DNA of 64,000 nucleotides, from assembly GCA_025345505.1 (NCBI GenBank), contig JANVCC010000021.1:25833908-25897907 (forward strand), read 5' to 3'. The notes beneath the pieces were generated by a model. That model did no database searches, had not been told where the DNA came from, and saw only the letters and a list, made by a program, of their open reading frames with translations. This document shows positions 48,531 to 61,650 of the stretch, piece by piece; within the stretch, counting starts at the first letter, position 1; each line of letters begins with the position of its first letter. The position numbers and the translations under genes are program-made. The stretch comes from Todiramphus chloris collaris. Its lineage: Eukaryota; Chordata; Aves; Coraciiformes; Alcedinidae.

Positions 48531-51500
48531 AGAGGGGGGATTACAGGTCAGGCCAAAGAGTTGGAATAAATTAAGTGCTTATGAGGTACAGAATGGCACA
48601 TTGTTAAAGTAAATGGACAGGGAAAAAACATTTTGGCATTGTTAGGCACAGTGAGGCAGTCTTCCCAGACCACTTTCGCACATCACATCCTCATTGGGAT
48701 TAGTGCAGGTTTGATATATGAATTACTTTCTGTAAGACGGGCACTGCAAGGCTGCAGCATTCTGTAGTACCTAAGAGGAGCCAACTTTCCAGTAAACACT
48801 TCAGATGTCATTTATTGGGAGAAATACAGTGGTTCATGCTCGTGATCACAAGATAGTCAGTTTCCTAACTCCCTAGAGATTTGTGACAAAAGGGTAGTTA
48901 CCACGTATGAATACTCTGGGGAGTTTAAGTGGCAAAAGGAGTGTTTCATGCATTCTCAAAATGCTGAATCTATACTTGGTTTAATTCTTTTCAAATCTTT
49001 GCATCTACATGAAAGAAAAGAATTTGGTTTAAAGAAATAGTCTAAAGGGATCCTGGCTAAGAAACAAAAAGGGAGGATTTTCCTGGAAATATACATCAGC
49101 AATGTACTGAAAAAAAAACGAAACATGTTGATAAAAAAACCCAAAACCCAAACTTTTATTAAATAATATGCACAGAGGTTCACTGCACTTATTTTTGGCA
49201 TCTCTGTTCCATACATAATAAGCAAAAATGCATTCTTAAATGTTCTGTTGACCTGTACAGCTGTAGCATAACCAATTTGAAAACCATCATAATAATAAAA
49301 CTTGAAAGGGAAAACTGTGTCTGTGTATCCAAAATAAGTTTAGGAGGAATCTCAACAGCTTTTTTCTTCAGTCCTCAAATCCAGGCTCTTTCTTGAGTAC
49401 TTATCCGCACTGCAAATATTTTATGACAGGTAAAATATATCCTAGTCCTTCCACACAGCATGGCTAGAAATCAAGTGAGGGTCATCAGAATATGGTACAG
49501 GCATGTATCAAAATTGAGATCAAAACTAAAAAATGTCAATGTTAGTGACAGAATGGCTAAAAGAAGCCCTGAATGACAGGCAACAAATGTCCTAAGTCCT
49601 TTTTTAGCACAGAAAGTTAGTTGTTTCTTGAGCTTTAGTACTGGCTGTGATATGTACCTGCCTCTCTTCCAGCAGCTACAGAAACTTTCATATTGTGACT
49701 CACCTGAGGTCATGCCCATGGGTAAAATCTCCGAATTTCCCATATGTTGCTTCTTTTCCTGCCTTCTTCCCAGCTGACAGAACCATAGACCCATGTGCTA
49801 CATGTGCAGATAAGCCAAACAGAAGACACATGTGGCTTGGGCAGCTGGCATGCCAGAGCAGATACTGTGGAGGTCACTTCACAGCTTTTCTATGTGGAGG
49901 TAGTAAAGGGAGAGGAAAAAATCAGACCACCTGGAGTGTTTAACCCCTAGTTATCTACTGATCATTACAAAACTTAGAAGAATTTTATATTTAAAACAAT
50001 ACTTTATTGAATTTCATTAAGGTTGATTTCAAGAGATATTATGAGTAGAGAATGTTGAGATCAAAGACAGACATATACTGGTGGTCAGAAATAAGGCCAG
50101 AAAGAATTAGGGTAATAGAAATAATGGTAGGAAAAAAAAAAAAAGCAGAAACAAAGTTATAAGAAATTACCTTTGTATATCAAAAAAGAGCAACAAGCTG
50201 CTGGGAGAAGAGAAAGGGAGGGCTGGTCTTGGTAACGTTCAGACCAGAAGAATTCCTGAAAGGTCTGCTAGAGGCACAATGTAGATATTTTTTCAGAATT
50301 GCTTTCTGAGATTCTATGTTCCTGCCTGATCAAGTAAGAAGCTCAGATTTGGTGGGAAGAAGAACCAAGTAGGCACCAGACTTGTCTGAAAGGCTGGTGT
50401 TTACACAGTCAGAAGGGAATCAGGAGAGTACAGGCTGGAACGCAGCATGCCTTGTGTTCCCATACAGTACCACACTGTCTGAGCTCTGCAGTGTTTCTCA
50501 CGGCCAATGAGAAAGATTTTTTTTTCCTTTTACATACTGTTCTGAGCAAGTGGTAAGACTTATAGGAAGGCAAGATGCAGACACATGGATGCCTAGATAG
50601 CTATTTTGTGAATAACTGCAACTGGTCTTTTATTCACCCAAACACTCAAATTTAAAGCAGCTTTTTGCAGTGGTTTCAGTCTTAGGTCATATTGAAAGGA
50701 GATTTAATATTAGAAAAAAAATGCAAGATGAACAGACTACATATTTGCAAAGAATAAGAGTCTAAGTGAGGGCTATCACAAAGCATGAGCCATTGCAAAT
50801 TTACTCTGCATGTATTTCCCATAATTCCTTGCAATATTTAATATGGAACCTTCTAGTAAGTCACTTATATGGCTTGCTAACATCACTCTGACCATCTGAC
50901 ATTACCAGAAGGCATCACCAGATACAGGGTGAATGACTTTGAACAACCCTGACCGTACATACCGCAGATACATCCTTGAGCTTGGGTCATCCTACAAGAC
51001 AGAACAGTCAGAAGTGTCCATCTAGAATGGCTTATAGAAGACACACTCAGAAATGTGCATAAGCACAAGATTGTAAACAAATAAAAAGTGCATAAAACAA
51101 AATTATTGGCATACATTTCTGATCAAAAGATTCCCAAGGCAGTATAGACATAAGTACTCTAGTGCTGGGGAAGGTGAAAGGTGTCCTTGTCATCCTACAA
51201 AAGAAATTCCATCAGTGTTATCTCCCTCATCATATCATAGCATTAGGTAGTAGCCATCAAAATGACATTGTGGGAAAGTGAGACCATTGTATTACCCCAT
51301 TTTGCATGTCCAGGAAAACTGACTGGGCATAGAACAAGAAACACATTTCACCTTGTTTCTCTTGTTCAACCTCCCTGTTGTTCCAGCACAAGTGCTCTCT
51401 TTAGGAGGAAATACAACTGAATTCTTCTTCACATTTGAGGTCAAAATTTCCCTGGAAAGTTCATTGTGGAAGGAAATCCACCTCAGAACTAAAATCTACC

Positions 51501-52346
51501 TGCTTAGCAGAACCTGTTTGTTTTATTTAATTAAGAAGTTACGTTGTTTATTATTAGGCAAAATAATATCTCTCTTTGTGAAGCTACTGTTTATTTCACT
51601 CTGAGGGTTTTTAATAAAACCTTTTCAATGGTTTCATATGCTGTTAAGTAACCTAGATCTCAGAAATTAAAAAAGGTTTCTATCTCCCACAGTAAATGTA
51701 GATTTTAGTCCTAATATTTATTCATAATGAATTAATGACATTAAATAGCCAAACCGTAAATGGCTCTCTAAGATAATGAGAGGTATTAGGTACTTAGGAT
51801 GATGGAGGCACTTAGGTAATGAAGTAAAAGAACCTAGACAGATGGAAAAATAGATCTGATTTTCAAAACTAGTGGTTTGTGAGGTGTGTTTTTCTAAATA
51901 AGAAGTACAAGTCAGTATGTAAAAACAGCAATGGAAAGGGAATCTGGTCCAACTTATGCAAAAAGCCTCACTCTCCAGTATTTGCTAGTTCTCAACCCTG
52001 CCTCTCTGGCCTTTACTTTTAGAACAAGGCTTCTTTAACTCCTGCTGATGCAATAACTAAAAGCAGGGCTTAGCCTTCAATGCCAGGTATTAAACTGGTG
52101 CTGTGCTGCTAATGTACTCTATTATATGGTACTGCAAACAGTAGAGCCCTCATACAGTAAGCAACCTTATATGAAATGATTCCATTATCAGATACATGTC
52201 ACAGAGAATTTCCTCCTATGTAAAACATTGACACAAATTGCTGAGCTACAAGATTTATCCATTTACTGTTCCACATTTTTCATGGGATTTTACCTTCTTG
52301 CACACAGACATTACTTTAAAAACCTATTTCTGTAGAAAGAAAATTT

Positions 52347-52380
<34 letters not shown>
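52347..52380. repeat. poly(A) followed by (GAAAA)n
   Basis: Fourteen A residues are followed by four GAAAA units. The pattern can arise from decay of a retroposon tail, but no retroposed body is recognisable upstream. Confidence 0.93.
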
Positions 52381-52381
<1 letters not shown>

Positions 52382-53608
52382 TATAAAAGAATCAGCATAG
52401 CACTTATTCTGTCAAAAAGTGTTGCTCCTTGAGTGGGAATTTCTTGAAGCAGATTTGTCTGAATACAGTATGTTATGACCTTTGGAATAAAATGAAAAGC
52501 CTGTGGGACAATACCAGATTTTGGCAGGATACTGTTGTCGCTTTTCAGTTTTCACTTCAACCACTGGCCAAATGCCACACCACAGCCTTGTTCTAACAGT
52601 GTAAGTCACACCACAGCCATCACCATCCCATGTACTGAATGCACTATACCAACCACTACCTACTCTGAAATAAAACATTACCTGTCAACTCTTACTGAAC
52701 ATTCCTCATAGACTAATAGTTGAGGTGTTATGTATGTACAGGTTGTAGATGCCTTTGAAACATTTATGTAGTTCCACTTTTGCACCCTATACCAGACCCT
52801 TTCCATTTCCAGTTTGCCTTTTAAACTTCTCAATATTGTTTTACTGGACAGATTACCTGTTGTAGAAAACTATGAATAAAGGAAAAGAAAGGAAAAAAAA
52901 AAGCAATATTTTCAAGGATCACTATGGATTGTTTTACATAAATATCATCCCAATGTCCTGAACCTAACATGCATTACACAGGCATGGAAAAACCCATCTT
53001 TAAAAATTCCTAACAGTCTTTGATCTCAAAGTTATATGACTATCCCACAGAACACACCCTGTCTCTGCTTGATACTTTTCCTGAAATCATTGGGCTAATA
53101 ATAGAAAGGAAAATCTGAGTTACCATGGACCAAGTCCTGGGGATCTTGCTCAGGTTTTACTCAGACCCAACTCAGATAATTTCCCTTGAATGGACAAAAA
53201 CTAGACAGCTTGTGTTAGATCAGAGTGAAGATCGCAGTATTTTCCTGAAGTTACTCACATAGTTTCCACTTCCTCATTGTGCTAAATCACACACAGAATA
53301 GATCACATTCTACATAAAAATACTAGCATTCCTATTAACTGATTGTCAGAGATGGTGACAGAGGCGGTATAGTGTGTGTCTCAACATTGCTGTATCAGTG
53401 TGGACAGACTTCAAACCACAAACTGGACAATGGTTGGACCGCAAGTTAGAAGTTCCCAAATTAACTCCAAAAACTGCAACCTTATCCCTACACATGCACC
53501 CAGACTCAGGGCTTGGAAGACCGGGGGGTCTGGAGACCCCTGAAGACCACCTAAGACCGCTCACAGATTGTGTTGGGCATGTGTGGCACTGCCAGGTGGT
53601 TGGTGTGG

Positions 53609-53614
53609 TATAAG
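53609..53614 (+). promoter_or_regulatory. TATA box of the LTR
   Basis: TATAAG lies in a GTGGTATAAGCAGAAC context, about 190 bases upstream of the AATAAA signal, as expected for the U3 promoter of an LTR. Whether it is active is unknown. Confidence 0.5.
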
Positions 53615-53801
53615 CAGAACAGTTCCCAGTAAAAGAGCAGGAACCACCAACACTGGACAGAATGTTCTCCCACCGGACTTGGTAACAAATTGGACTGACA
53701 GGACATCGCAGATCCTTGGTGGTAGGTATTGTGACTGACCCTTTTCTTCCTTTCTTTCCTTTCCTTCTTTCTCTTTGTTTTGCAATTTTTTTTGTCGGGC
53801 A

Positions 53802-53807
53802 AATAAA
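53802..53807 (+). promoter_or_regulatory. Polyadenylation signal of the LTR
   Basis: AATAAA within CAAATAAAGTCAG, followed by a short GT/CG-rich section, fits the R/U5 part of a retroviral LTR. Confidence 0.55.
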
Positions 53808-53903
53808 GTCAGTTGGCGCTTGACTCCGTTTTGACCCTTAATTCTGTTACCAAGAATATAAGCAAAATCTCGCTCTGGTTTATGACCAGCGCAAGACACT
53901 TAT

Positions 53904-56900
53904 CCATCAGATAAAGTGACACTTTGCTTACTTATACCTAAAAGAGGTCAGAAATGTTCAGATAAATACAGTTTGGATGAAAAACACTGAGTAAGCAAGC
54001 TCACTATCATTTTCTGTATTTCAGGATTTCTGAAACTGTAATTTTCTTGACCTTGTGGCAGGTGTGCGTGTATCAGGAACCCAGGTGGCTGCAGGTAGCT
54101 GGTCAAGATCTGCAGCTAGAGAGAACAGCAGCTGCCAATTATCAACTTCAGGATCTGGTAGGCACACCAAAATATTTGTTCTTTTCCTCATCATTCCTAC
54201 TTGAACAATGACCAGAGAAAGGGACCAGGTAGGGGGATCCTTCCTAGGGATTTTTTCCAATGCCACAGTTAGTACATTTGGTCTTTTCTCACACTTTACT
54301 GGAGATGATATCATGTGTAATTGTTGGCTTGCAGACATTTGTTAAATTAAATTAATTCCATAATAATAATGAATTGATAAATGAATAAGTAAAGTAGTGG
54401 GTAGGACTCCAGCATCTAGCAGGTGTCGAGGTGTCACATGAGAAAGATACACAAAGAGATGAGGATGAGGGTGATGAAGACTTAAAAAAGAGAATGTTTT
54501 TTTGTCTAAGCACTGCAGAAGAAAATTATGAACTCAAGAGCTTTGCATTTAGCAGAAAGAATTGATGGAAGTCTTTGGAGAGACATTAACAGGAAGGCAG
54601 GTCCAAGTTTGAAGTGCAACATTTCAAATACAAATCAAAAATACGATCAAATAACAAGGGAATACCTGTCTATGGTATGTTTTCAGAGGTGATTGATTTT
54701 TAATACTGGAGAAAAATAATGTGATAGTATACCCTGTGTACTTGGAGGTTAAGGTATGAGATAGATCAGGAGTTCATGAAGGCTTGTGTCCTGACTAACC
54801 ATGTTCTAAATGAGTTAAGTGTGTTGTTTCTCATACTGAAAAAAAAAGAACGAGCCATACTGTCTGTTTCGTAGTATCAGTTTTATGCCAGCAAAATTTC
54901 AATAAAGTCCAGTTGCATTGGTACTAAACTTGTTTAAGGTATTGAAAGCCATGTCTGATATACCTACCCCTCTTATAAGAAAATCAACATTAGCATGGTT
55001 TTTCAGACATTATAGTGCCTATACAAGCTGCTTTTCTTGGACCACTCTTGGGCTACACAGGATCACTGCAGAGGAGGAGGGGAAAAACTGTTCACATCTG
55101 CCCTGAGGCCTGGAGTCTGTTCCCCAGTCACCACCATGGCCTGATTTACAACCTGACCCAGGAATCCTACCTACAATGCAGCTATATCAACACCTGCATC
55201 CTGGGGAAAACAAATATTTTTTAAGGTGAGATTGTTGGGTACAAATAAGCTGCAAAGCATAAAGCTGGCTGGGATCCAGGCCCAACAAGGGCATTAGGCA
55301 CCGCAACACTCAGTGTTGCTAGTTCCAGAACGAACTATTAAAGGCATCATTAAAACGACATGTAAAATCAGACTGTTACTGTGAGGTGCTAAGTGCTTCC
55401 ATTGAAAAGCTTTAAGGGAACTGAGCCTTCCCTGCACCTTGTAAGACTGGGCCCATATTTTCTAAAAATGTGATGAAATGATGCATTTTTATTTTACATC
55501 TTGACAAATCAATTTCCTGAATAAGTGGTGAGTTCACAGAAGGGGCAGCACATGTTGCATTCCATTAAAAGAATTTACTAACCATTTTTCTTTTTCTTTT
55601 TAAGCTGATGTGTATGGCATGCTGTGAACACTGAAAATTAATGTTAATTTATTTATCATTAAAAATAAGGAAATGAAGCTGAGCAGCATGGAGAGAAAGT
55701 CTGGAAAGTGTGAAAGTATGTTCTGTATACATTACTTTCTATAGGTACTATTTTTGTTTCACTCGATAATCTCAAAGGGACACCAAATAAATTGGGGGTG
55801 ACTGAGCTATTAAAATTGCTTATTTAATAGCTTCTCTCTTACTAGAGAGAGTCTGTTTAGACTGAAACAATCTAGGTGGAAAAAATCTGGTCCCATAGAT
55901 TTGTTTTGGCGCCAGTTATAAAACTCTCTGTCTCAGCTGTTTCATTTTGATCTCATTTACTTACATTTTCATCACAATGAACGCAACAACGTCAGTGGAC
56001 TATCTCTGGATACAACGCAGATTAAAATGTAACTATTGTCATATACAAAATTGTTTCAGATTCAATGGTTATGTCTCAGATAGTTATCTAACTTTGGTTT
56101 CTACCATAATCCAAACAGTAATCATACCAACAAAGTAGATACTCACTTTAATACTTCCCTCTTTAGGGAAATACTTTGGTCTCTCTTTACAAAACAAGAT
56201 GCCTAATCTGGCTTGGAAAAAGGGTCTGGAGAAGGTCTTTACAGAGATGCTAATGTAGGCTGGAAGGAGGCCCACTGTGTGGTGAGGAAAGACAGGGGGG
56301 AGACAAGTCACATTTTTAGCACAAGGGAAGTCAATGAAAAGGACCCAGGAGCACACCTGGAAAATAAACTGCACCTAGAGCTCCAGAGAGGGGACAGGCT
56401 CATCAGGTTGCTGGCCTGGAACGATGGGGAAATAAAGCACAGAGTTTTGTCTCGTTGCAAGCTCGCCATTATAAGTGTGATGGAGGTTGAAATTCTGACC
56501 CTTTGGAGTCAAGAGCAACAAGATTATTCAGTCACCTCATCTGCTTTTCCAATACCTGAAGTGGGTTTTTTTTTATTTTAGCTTAGATGGTGCAAAACCA
56601 GGGGGAATATTTGTAGAATAGGTGGATCCTACCTCAGGTATACATTTAATAAATGTACTGTAATCCCTGCAGTTATCGAACCCTGTACATATTTTATGCC
56701 TAGAAAAATCAGATTGTTTCAGAGAATCCCAAATATGACAGCTAGAATTTCATTGGATAAAGAACATAGACTTGACTAGGTGCTAACTAATAAGATAAAT
56801 AAGTAGATACACTGAAATATCAAACAAGACCAAATATTTATTGTGCTTCTGGTAAGATGCTGGATTTCCCAGTCTGCAAAAACAGATTTTTTTCCTTCAT

Positions 56901-58482
56901 ATTGCTGCAACTCCTATAATCATTCTGTTATAGATTATCTTTTCAAATACAGACAGATTATCTCTGCAAGTGTTACTGGTAATCTGAATACAATATATAA
57001 TGTCAGGTTTACAAACTAAAGTGAATGGAATTGTGAACTTCAGGAATTTTCCAAACCAGAAAGACAAGACGGAAATACAACATTGAAATCTGAGAAAGTT
57101 AATAAGGTTTAGCTTAGTAGGAAATATTTTATTACCATGGGGAGGTTTAAAATCACTTCAGAAAAATAGAAGTGCGGGAGTAAATTCTCTTTTTAACTAT
57201 ATGTCACAGTCAGTAGTCATGAAAAAGATGATTTATTGCAGGATTCTATGTCTAAGTTTAAAGTGTTAAACTGCAAGCATGTGCTTACATGCTTTTCCAA
57301 ACAGACATGTATTTAAGCAAGTGCTTAAGTTCAGTATTGAACTAAAACCTTAGAAGTCTATGAGGACACCCTTCAGGCCTGGATTTACCCACCTACCTTC
57401 AACCACTTAGCAGAGGCATACCTAAAATAGGAGCCTTGTCATCCTTCTCTTTCTCTATGGGGAGATTTATTAAATATAGATGGAGTGTAGGGAAAACTAG
57501 CACCCACAGTTAAATTCTTAGGTTCAATGGGATGAATCCAGTCTAATCCTAAATTGAATCTAATCTAAATGAATGACCTCTCTGCTTTCAAGCCATCTTA
57601 TAAGGAAATGCAGGAGGAGAAAGACAAATTCTGCAGTATGCCATGAAATGTCTAACAAATGTGAAAACAGCAGAAGGAGGAGGCAGTCACCAACACTTAA
57701 AGCATGTATCTGGGAAATGAGAAAACAGGAATAAAATTCTACCTGAGGGGATTCCAAACTTTCTGGTTTTTATTTCCCAGAAGATGATTTTAGCCAAAGC
57801 AGGAAAGGCTACAGTAAGCCAGGATAAAACCACAATACATTACTCCTTGTGAAACTATGTCATTGTTCAAAGAATTCAATGTTTACAGGTCAAAGAGAAA
57901 ATAAAGAGATATCTTGTTATTGCATTGTTCTGTGATTAAAACAGTCCTCTACAAGAGAAGCTGTGAGCTCTCATCCTTGCCTTGCTGGCCATAGTCATTA
58001 TACTTTCTAAAATTTAATGAGACTTTAATGGAAAATTAGTCCCTTTGCACTAGGACTGCAAGTATTGATGTCCTGAACTGTTCATGCAATCCACTTGTGT
58101 CTTACATGTTGCACATTGTTTTTAATTATAACGTGTAACAAAAGGGTTTATACCTAAGTGTGACCTAAATGCCTACATGTAAAATTATGAAACTAAAAGT
58201 CACATAACCTGCAAATGGAATTTTTTATGTTTGACTGGGTCTTGAATCAAATGCTACATCCTTTGTCAATCTGGTCACTGATTATCATATGTTAAAGCAA
58301 TAAAAAGTCAGCAAAATACACCACATGAATGTTAGAATAGGGCAGCAGTCAGAACCTGTGTCAAGCCTGTAGCTAGATCAAGTTGAAACAGACCATTCAT
58401 ACTGTGTCTCTGAGATACAAGTGACAGTCAAGACAATGAAATTCAGAAAACAGCCTAGTTTTACAACTGTCTCTGAAGCACT
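53904..58482. other. Unique DNA, no gene seen
   Basis: About 4.6 kb. Two GC-richer patches occur: 55015-55224, crossed by a 69-codon frame, and 56200-56470, crossed by a 122-codon frame at 56213-56581. Both could be decayed repeats or pseudogene fragments, but I cannot match them to anything. The rest is ordinary AT-rich sequence. Confidence 0.5.
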
Positions 58483-58598
58483 TGGTGGTTATAATCCTTT
58501 TCAGTTTTCTGAAAAGGATTATAACCACCATTTATTATATAACCACCACTTATTACATTTTCATGATGAGCTAAGGCTCATCATGAAAATGTAATAAG
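58483..58598. repeat. Twin perfect hairpins joined by an 18-bp tandem duplication
   Basis: Hairpin 1: 22-base arms at 58483-58504 and 58509-58530 pair without mismatch around a TTTT loop. Hairpin 2: 23-base arms at 58549-58571 and 58576-58598 pair without mismatch around a TAAG loop. The join is an 18-bp head-to-tail duplication (58520-58537 and 58538-58555, one T/C difference), whose first copy overlaps the right arm of hairpin 1 and whose second overlaps the left arm of hairpin 2. This is too perfect to be chance. It fits replication template switching followed by slippage; loops of four bases argue against a normal microRNA precursor. I know of no named element with this layout. Confidence 0.97.
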
Positions 58599-61050
58599 AA
58601 ATCTAAGATTTGCAGAAACGTGAATCTTACCTAAGAAATTATGCCAGAGGAGGGCAAAACCGGCATGGCAATTTGTGACTGATCTGAGGCTAAAATCCTT
58701 CCAATATTAAGAGGCAACTCCCTGATAGAAAACAGGTCACAGGAACTTGGAATAAAGGAGGGTGGAAAGAAAAGAAAAAGTCCATATGAAGAATCTAGAA
58801 ATCATTATTACCAAGACAGAGCTTGACAGGCGATAAAAGCTCTAAATTGAGACTGAAATTTACTAAAGGCGGACATTGTCTGACAATTCATTGGAGCATT
58901 TTAAACCACTGTAAGAAAGGGGAGTAAGAATAGGAAAAGTCTCAGCAGAACTGGGAATAGAGCTGAAAGAGTTAAAAATTCGGCAACCTATATGCAGAGG
59001 AAAGACCTTCTTACCCTAAGACAAATTATGAGGTGAATTACTCTGTGAGTCATGTAACAAAAAAGAACCACTAGAGTGTATATATTTGCTAGCCCTTTAG
59101 ACTAGAAGAGGAAAAAATCTCTGTCTGCCTTTAGATCTGAAGAATTAGATGTATAAAATGGGACAATTTTCCTCTACCTATGACAGAAGACATATTGGGG
59201 AACATGGATAATGCCAAATAGCTTTCAACAGGGTGCCCTGAGAAAAACAGAAGATATTTGTTCACACTCAACAGTCCCTTTGAGAAATATTGTTTCTGGA
59301 GACTACCATTTGGGTTGTTTCCAGCCCCTGAGGGGTTTTACTGAAAAATGTTAACATTTTCTGCTGGTATGGAGGATACAAAAGATGAGTTTAACTATGG
59401 GAAGAAGTTGTGCAGCATAACCAGAAGCTTTAGAAAGAGATGAAGCGGGTGGGGTAAATCTCAAAAAGTAGAAATGTAACTCTACGTGAGGACAATAATA
59501 TACGTGGATGAGAGAGTAATGTGAGAAAGTGTTCAGGCAGGTCACATCAAAGTTGAGGCCATCAATAGCTAGCATGTCTTCAAAGATGTGAAACTAGTAC
59601 AAAATTCTTTGAAATTGTGATTTATGTAAACAATGAGTTTAGCAGCCTAAGCTGTCTACTTAGGAATGCTACAGTGCAAAGCTATTCAGCAGGCATGGGA
59701 AACTGAATCAAAAAGGCCCTGATCCTTGCCTATAATGACATGAGGACCATCACTAAGTTGTTAAAGGATCATGCAAGAAGGCTATTGGCTTGATCTTCAT
59801 GAGATGTCTTCCTAGTTACTCCAGTAGCCTATGGATCAGAAGGTCTTCCTGCAGGGAACTTTATCCACCTCTGCCCTCCTCGGTGCTGCCTTGCGTACTC
59901 TTCATTGTTGTTGATGCCAGTGGATATGTAGCACCATTTCACAACACACATAGCTTGAGGGCAAACAGCTCTGGCAGCTGCATCTCTGATAGTACTGCCC
60001 CTACACAGCTTCAGTAAATAAACCTGCCAACATGTGAGAGACATTAGAAAAAAAAAATCTTTGCATTTGGATCTTGTGCGGGTGGTAAAAATGAGTTCAT
60101 TTACCTTTCAGTCTCTCTTAACACCAGCAACATACACGTATGAAACATACCACTTCCCAATTTCCAGGCTCGGGGCTGTTGTGGCTGGCAGTACCTGCCC
60201 AAATGCCTTCCAGAGGAACTGGAGGGTCAAGAGAAGCACTTTGTACAATGGCCCCTTTTTGCCTTAAAGCTGATCCACAGTCCCAGACTACCCAGTTTGC
60301 AAATTATGCAGGGATAGTCTGAGGTGTTTGGCTCTTTGATCGTCTTTGTTTTCAAAATTAAACACTATACTCTGTTTTACTTGAGCTCCCTGTATGTGAG
60401 TGGTATGTGGGTAATGGGAAAACATGACATTAAAGGAAGTTAACATGTTAACCAGGAATGAATGAATATGACGCAGAAGTGGAAACTTTACCAAAAGCGA
60501 AGGACTACCAAATCCTTAATCATCTGCTTTTTAATCCTTGTTATCTATTACTACATCAGAGATAACTGGAAGCTGGCAAATATAAACTATAGTTTGGGCA
60601 TTAATGTAAGTTCAGTTATAACTATTTTAGTTTACTTAGAATCTATGATGTTACAGCTATACACATTCTTCATGAACCAGGCGTTCATACAGGAAAAAGG
60701 AGGCAGAGAGGATTGCAATTCCTAAGGCTACAGGCACTTTTAGAATAGAAGGCTTAACTTTTTAGTCTTCATGTGTTCCAAGATCCCCCACAAACAAACA
60801 TAGATAGAACTGCATCACAAATACTTTTACTTCCTCTCAGCTTTATATTACAGCTTTCATTTATGGAAACATTTTCCCAAGTTTTAGTAAAATATTCCTT
60901 CAGAAACTTTTTTATAGTTTAAAGAAATCTTAAGAGACGGGGTGGGCAGGCCATTACTGCAATCTCTGTTGTTAAAAAACACCCTTTGTGTGGAATTTGG
61001 GTGAGTGCCTCCCCAGAGGTACAGAATGCAATAAAGATAAAAAGGACTAC
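58599..61050. other. Unique DNA, no gene seen
   Basis: Frames reach 87 codons only. Somewhat GC-richer sections lie at about 59820-60000 and 60150-60300, with overlapping short frames on both strands and no recognisable product. Confidence 0.5.
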
Positions 61051-61650
61051 ACCTTGCAGCACAGATCCGTGAGGTTGTATGAAAGGGGTTGTGCAGTTAC
61101 CAGCTGTCTGCTGCAGACCCTTTCTGGAGAACAGCTGGAAATGCATTCTCCAGAGATTGCATCTGGCTGGATTCCCCTGCACTCAAATCCCGTTGATCTG
61201 GTTCCGTTCTATCCCTCTGTACTCACAGTTCAAAGAACAGCAAGGCCTGTAAAGAAATTACTGCCATATTGTTCAATCGGCCACAGTGAGCAATATATAG
61301 GATTATAATTAGGAACACATTAAGGGAAACAGCTCAGTGGAGATAAGCTGTTTGACTGCATACGCTTTTTGATGAGGGCTTAGTGCCAATCCCAGAATAA
61401 AAAAGATTAAATGTTTGTTACCAATCCTTTTGAACTGCTGGCAGAACATGTGGTAAAGCATTTTTGATTCAAATTAAAAGCATCCTAGGATAAAAATAAC
61501 CCTGTTCTGTTAGACCTTTCCAAGTGAAACCATTTGTAGGCTGATTTATTGTCTTTTCCTTCACCTCCTTCCACCAGCATGATTAACATATGCATTTCTG
61601 AATCATATGTAATCCTCGACAGGTATTTGTCTTGTTACACATCTGTGTAA
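61051..61650. other. Candidate conserved noncoding element with clustered E-boxes
   Basis: The block combines balanced composition, no simple repeats and clustered motif-like sites: two CAGCTG E-boxes at about 61101-61136, CATATG-type and ATGCAT-type sites near 61589-61608, and ATTA/TAAT homeodomain-type cores. A 106-codon frame (60988-61308) overlaps its start without a recognisable product. Calling it conserved is an inference from texture; motif matches of six bases are common by chance. Confidence 0.25.

Larger units (their letters stand above)
40281..53338. other. Long unique stretch, no gene seen
   Basis: About 13 kb without a recognisable gene or interspersed repeat. Frames reach 117 codons (41366-41719, +), 107 (49471-49794, -), 104 (48161-48475, +) and 100 (46949-47251, -). 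None has a motif that I know. A purine tract (45.4-45.6 kb), a G12 run (46.39 kb), an A/GAAAA run (52.35 kb) and a candidate conserved block (47.95-48.53 kb) are listed separately. Confidence 0.5.
53344..53898 (+). mobile_element. Probable solo LTR of an endogenous retrovirus, 555 bp
   Basis: The segment begins TGTCAGAG and ends GCAAGACA, so the ends are TGTC...GACA, an inverted pair. Flanking pentamers are CTGAT (53339-53343) and CTTAT (53899-53903), a 5-bp duplication with one mismatch. Inside, in the right order on the + strand, are a GC-rich U3-like section, a TATAAG box at 53609-53614, a pyrimidine-rich stretch (about 53738-53780) and an AATAAA signal at 53802-53807 followed by a CG-containing U5-like section. 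CpG density is well above the surroundings. Frames in it (79 codons +, 112 and 83 codons -) are not genes. I cannot assign a family, and no internal retroviral sequence adjoins it. Confidence 0.7.

Noticed and set aside
53346..53899. Frames of 72-112 codons on both strands
   Set aside because: They fall within the second LTR; there is no conserved domain, and overlapping frames on both strands argue against coding.
58483..58598. MicroRNA precursor pair
   Set aside because: Stems are perfectly paired with four-base loops and no bulges, unlike typical animal microRNA hairpins; small-RNA data could overturn this.
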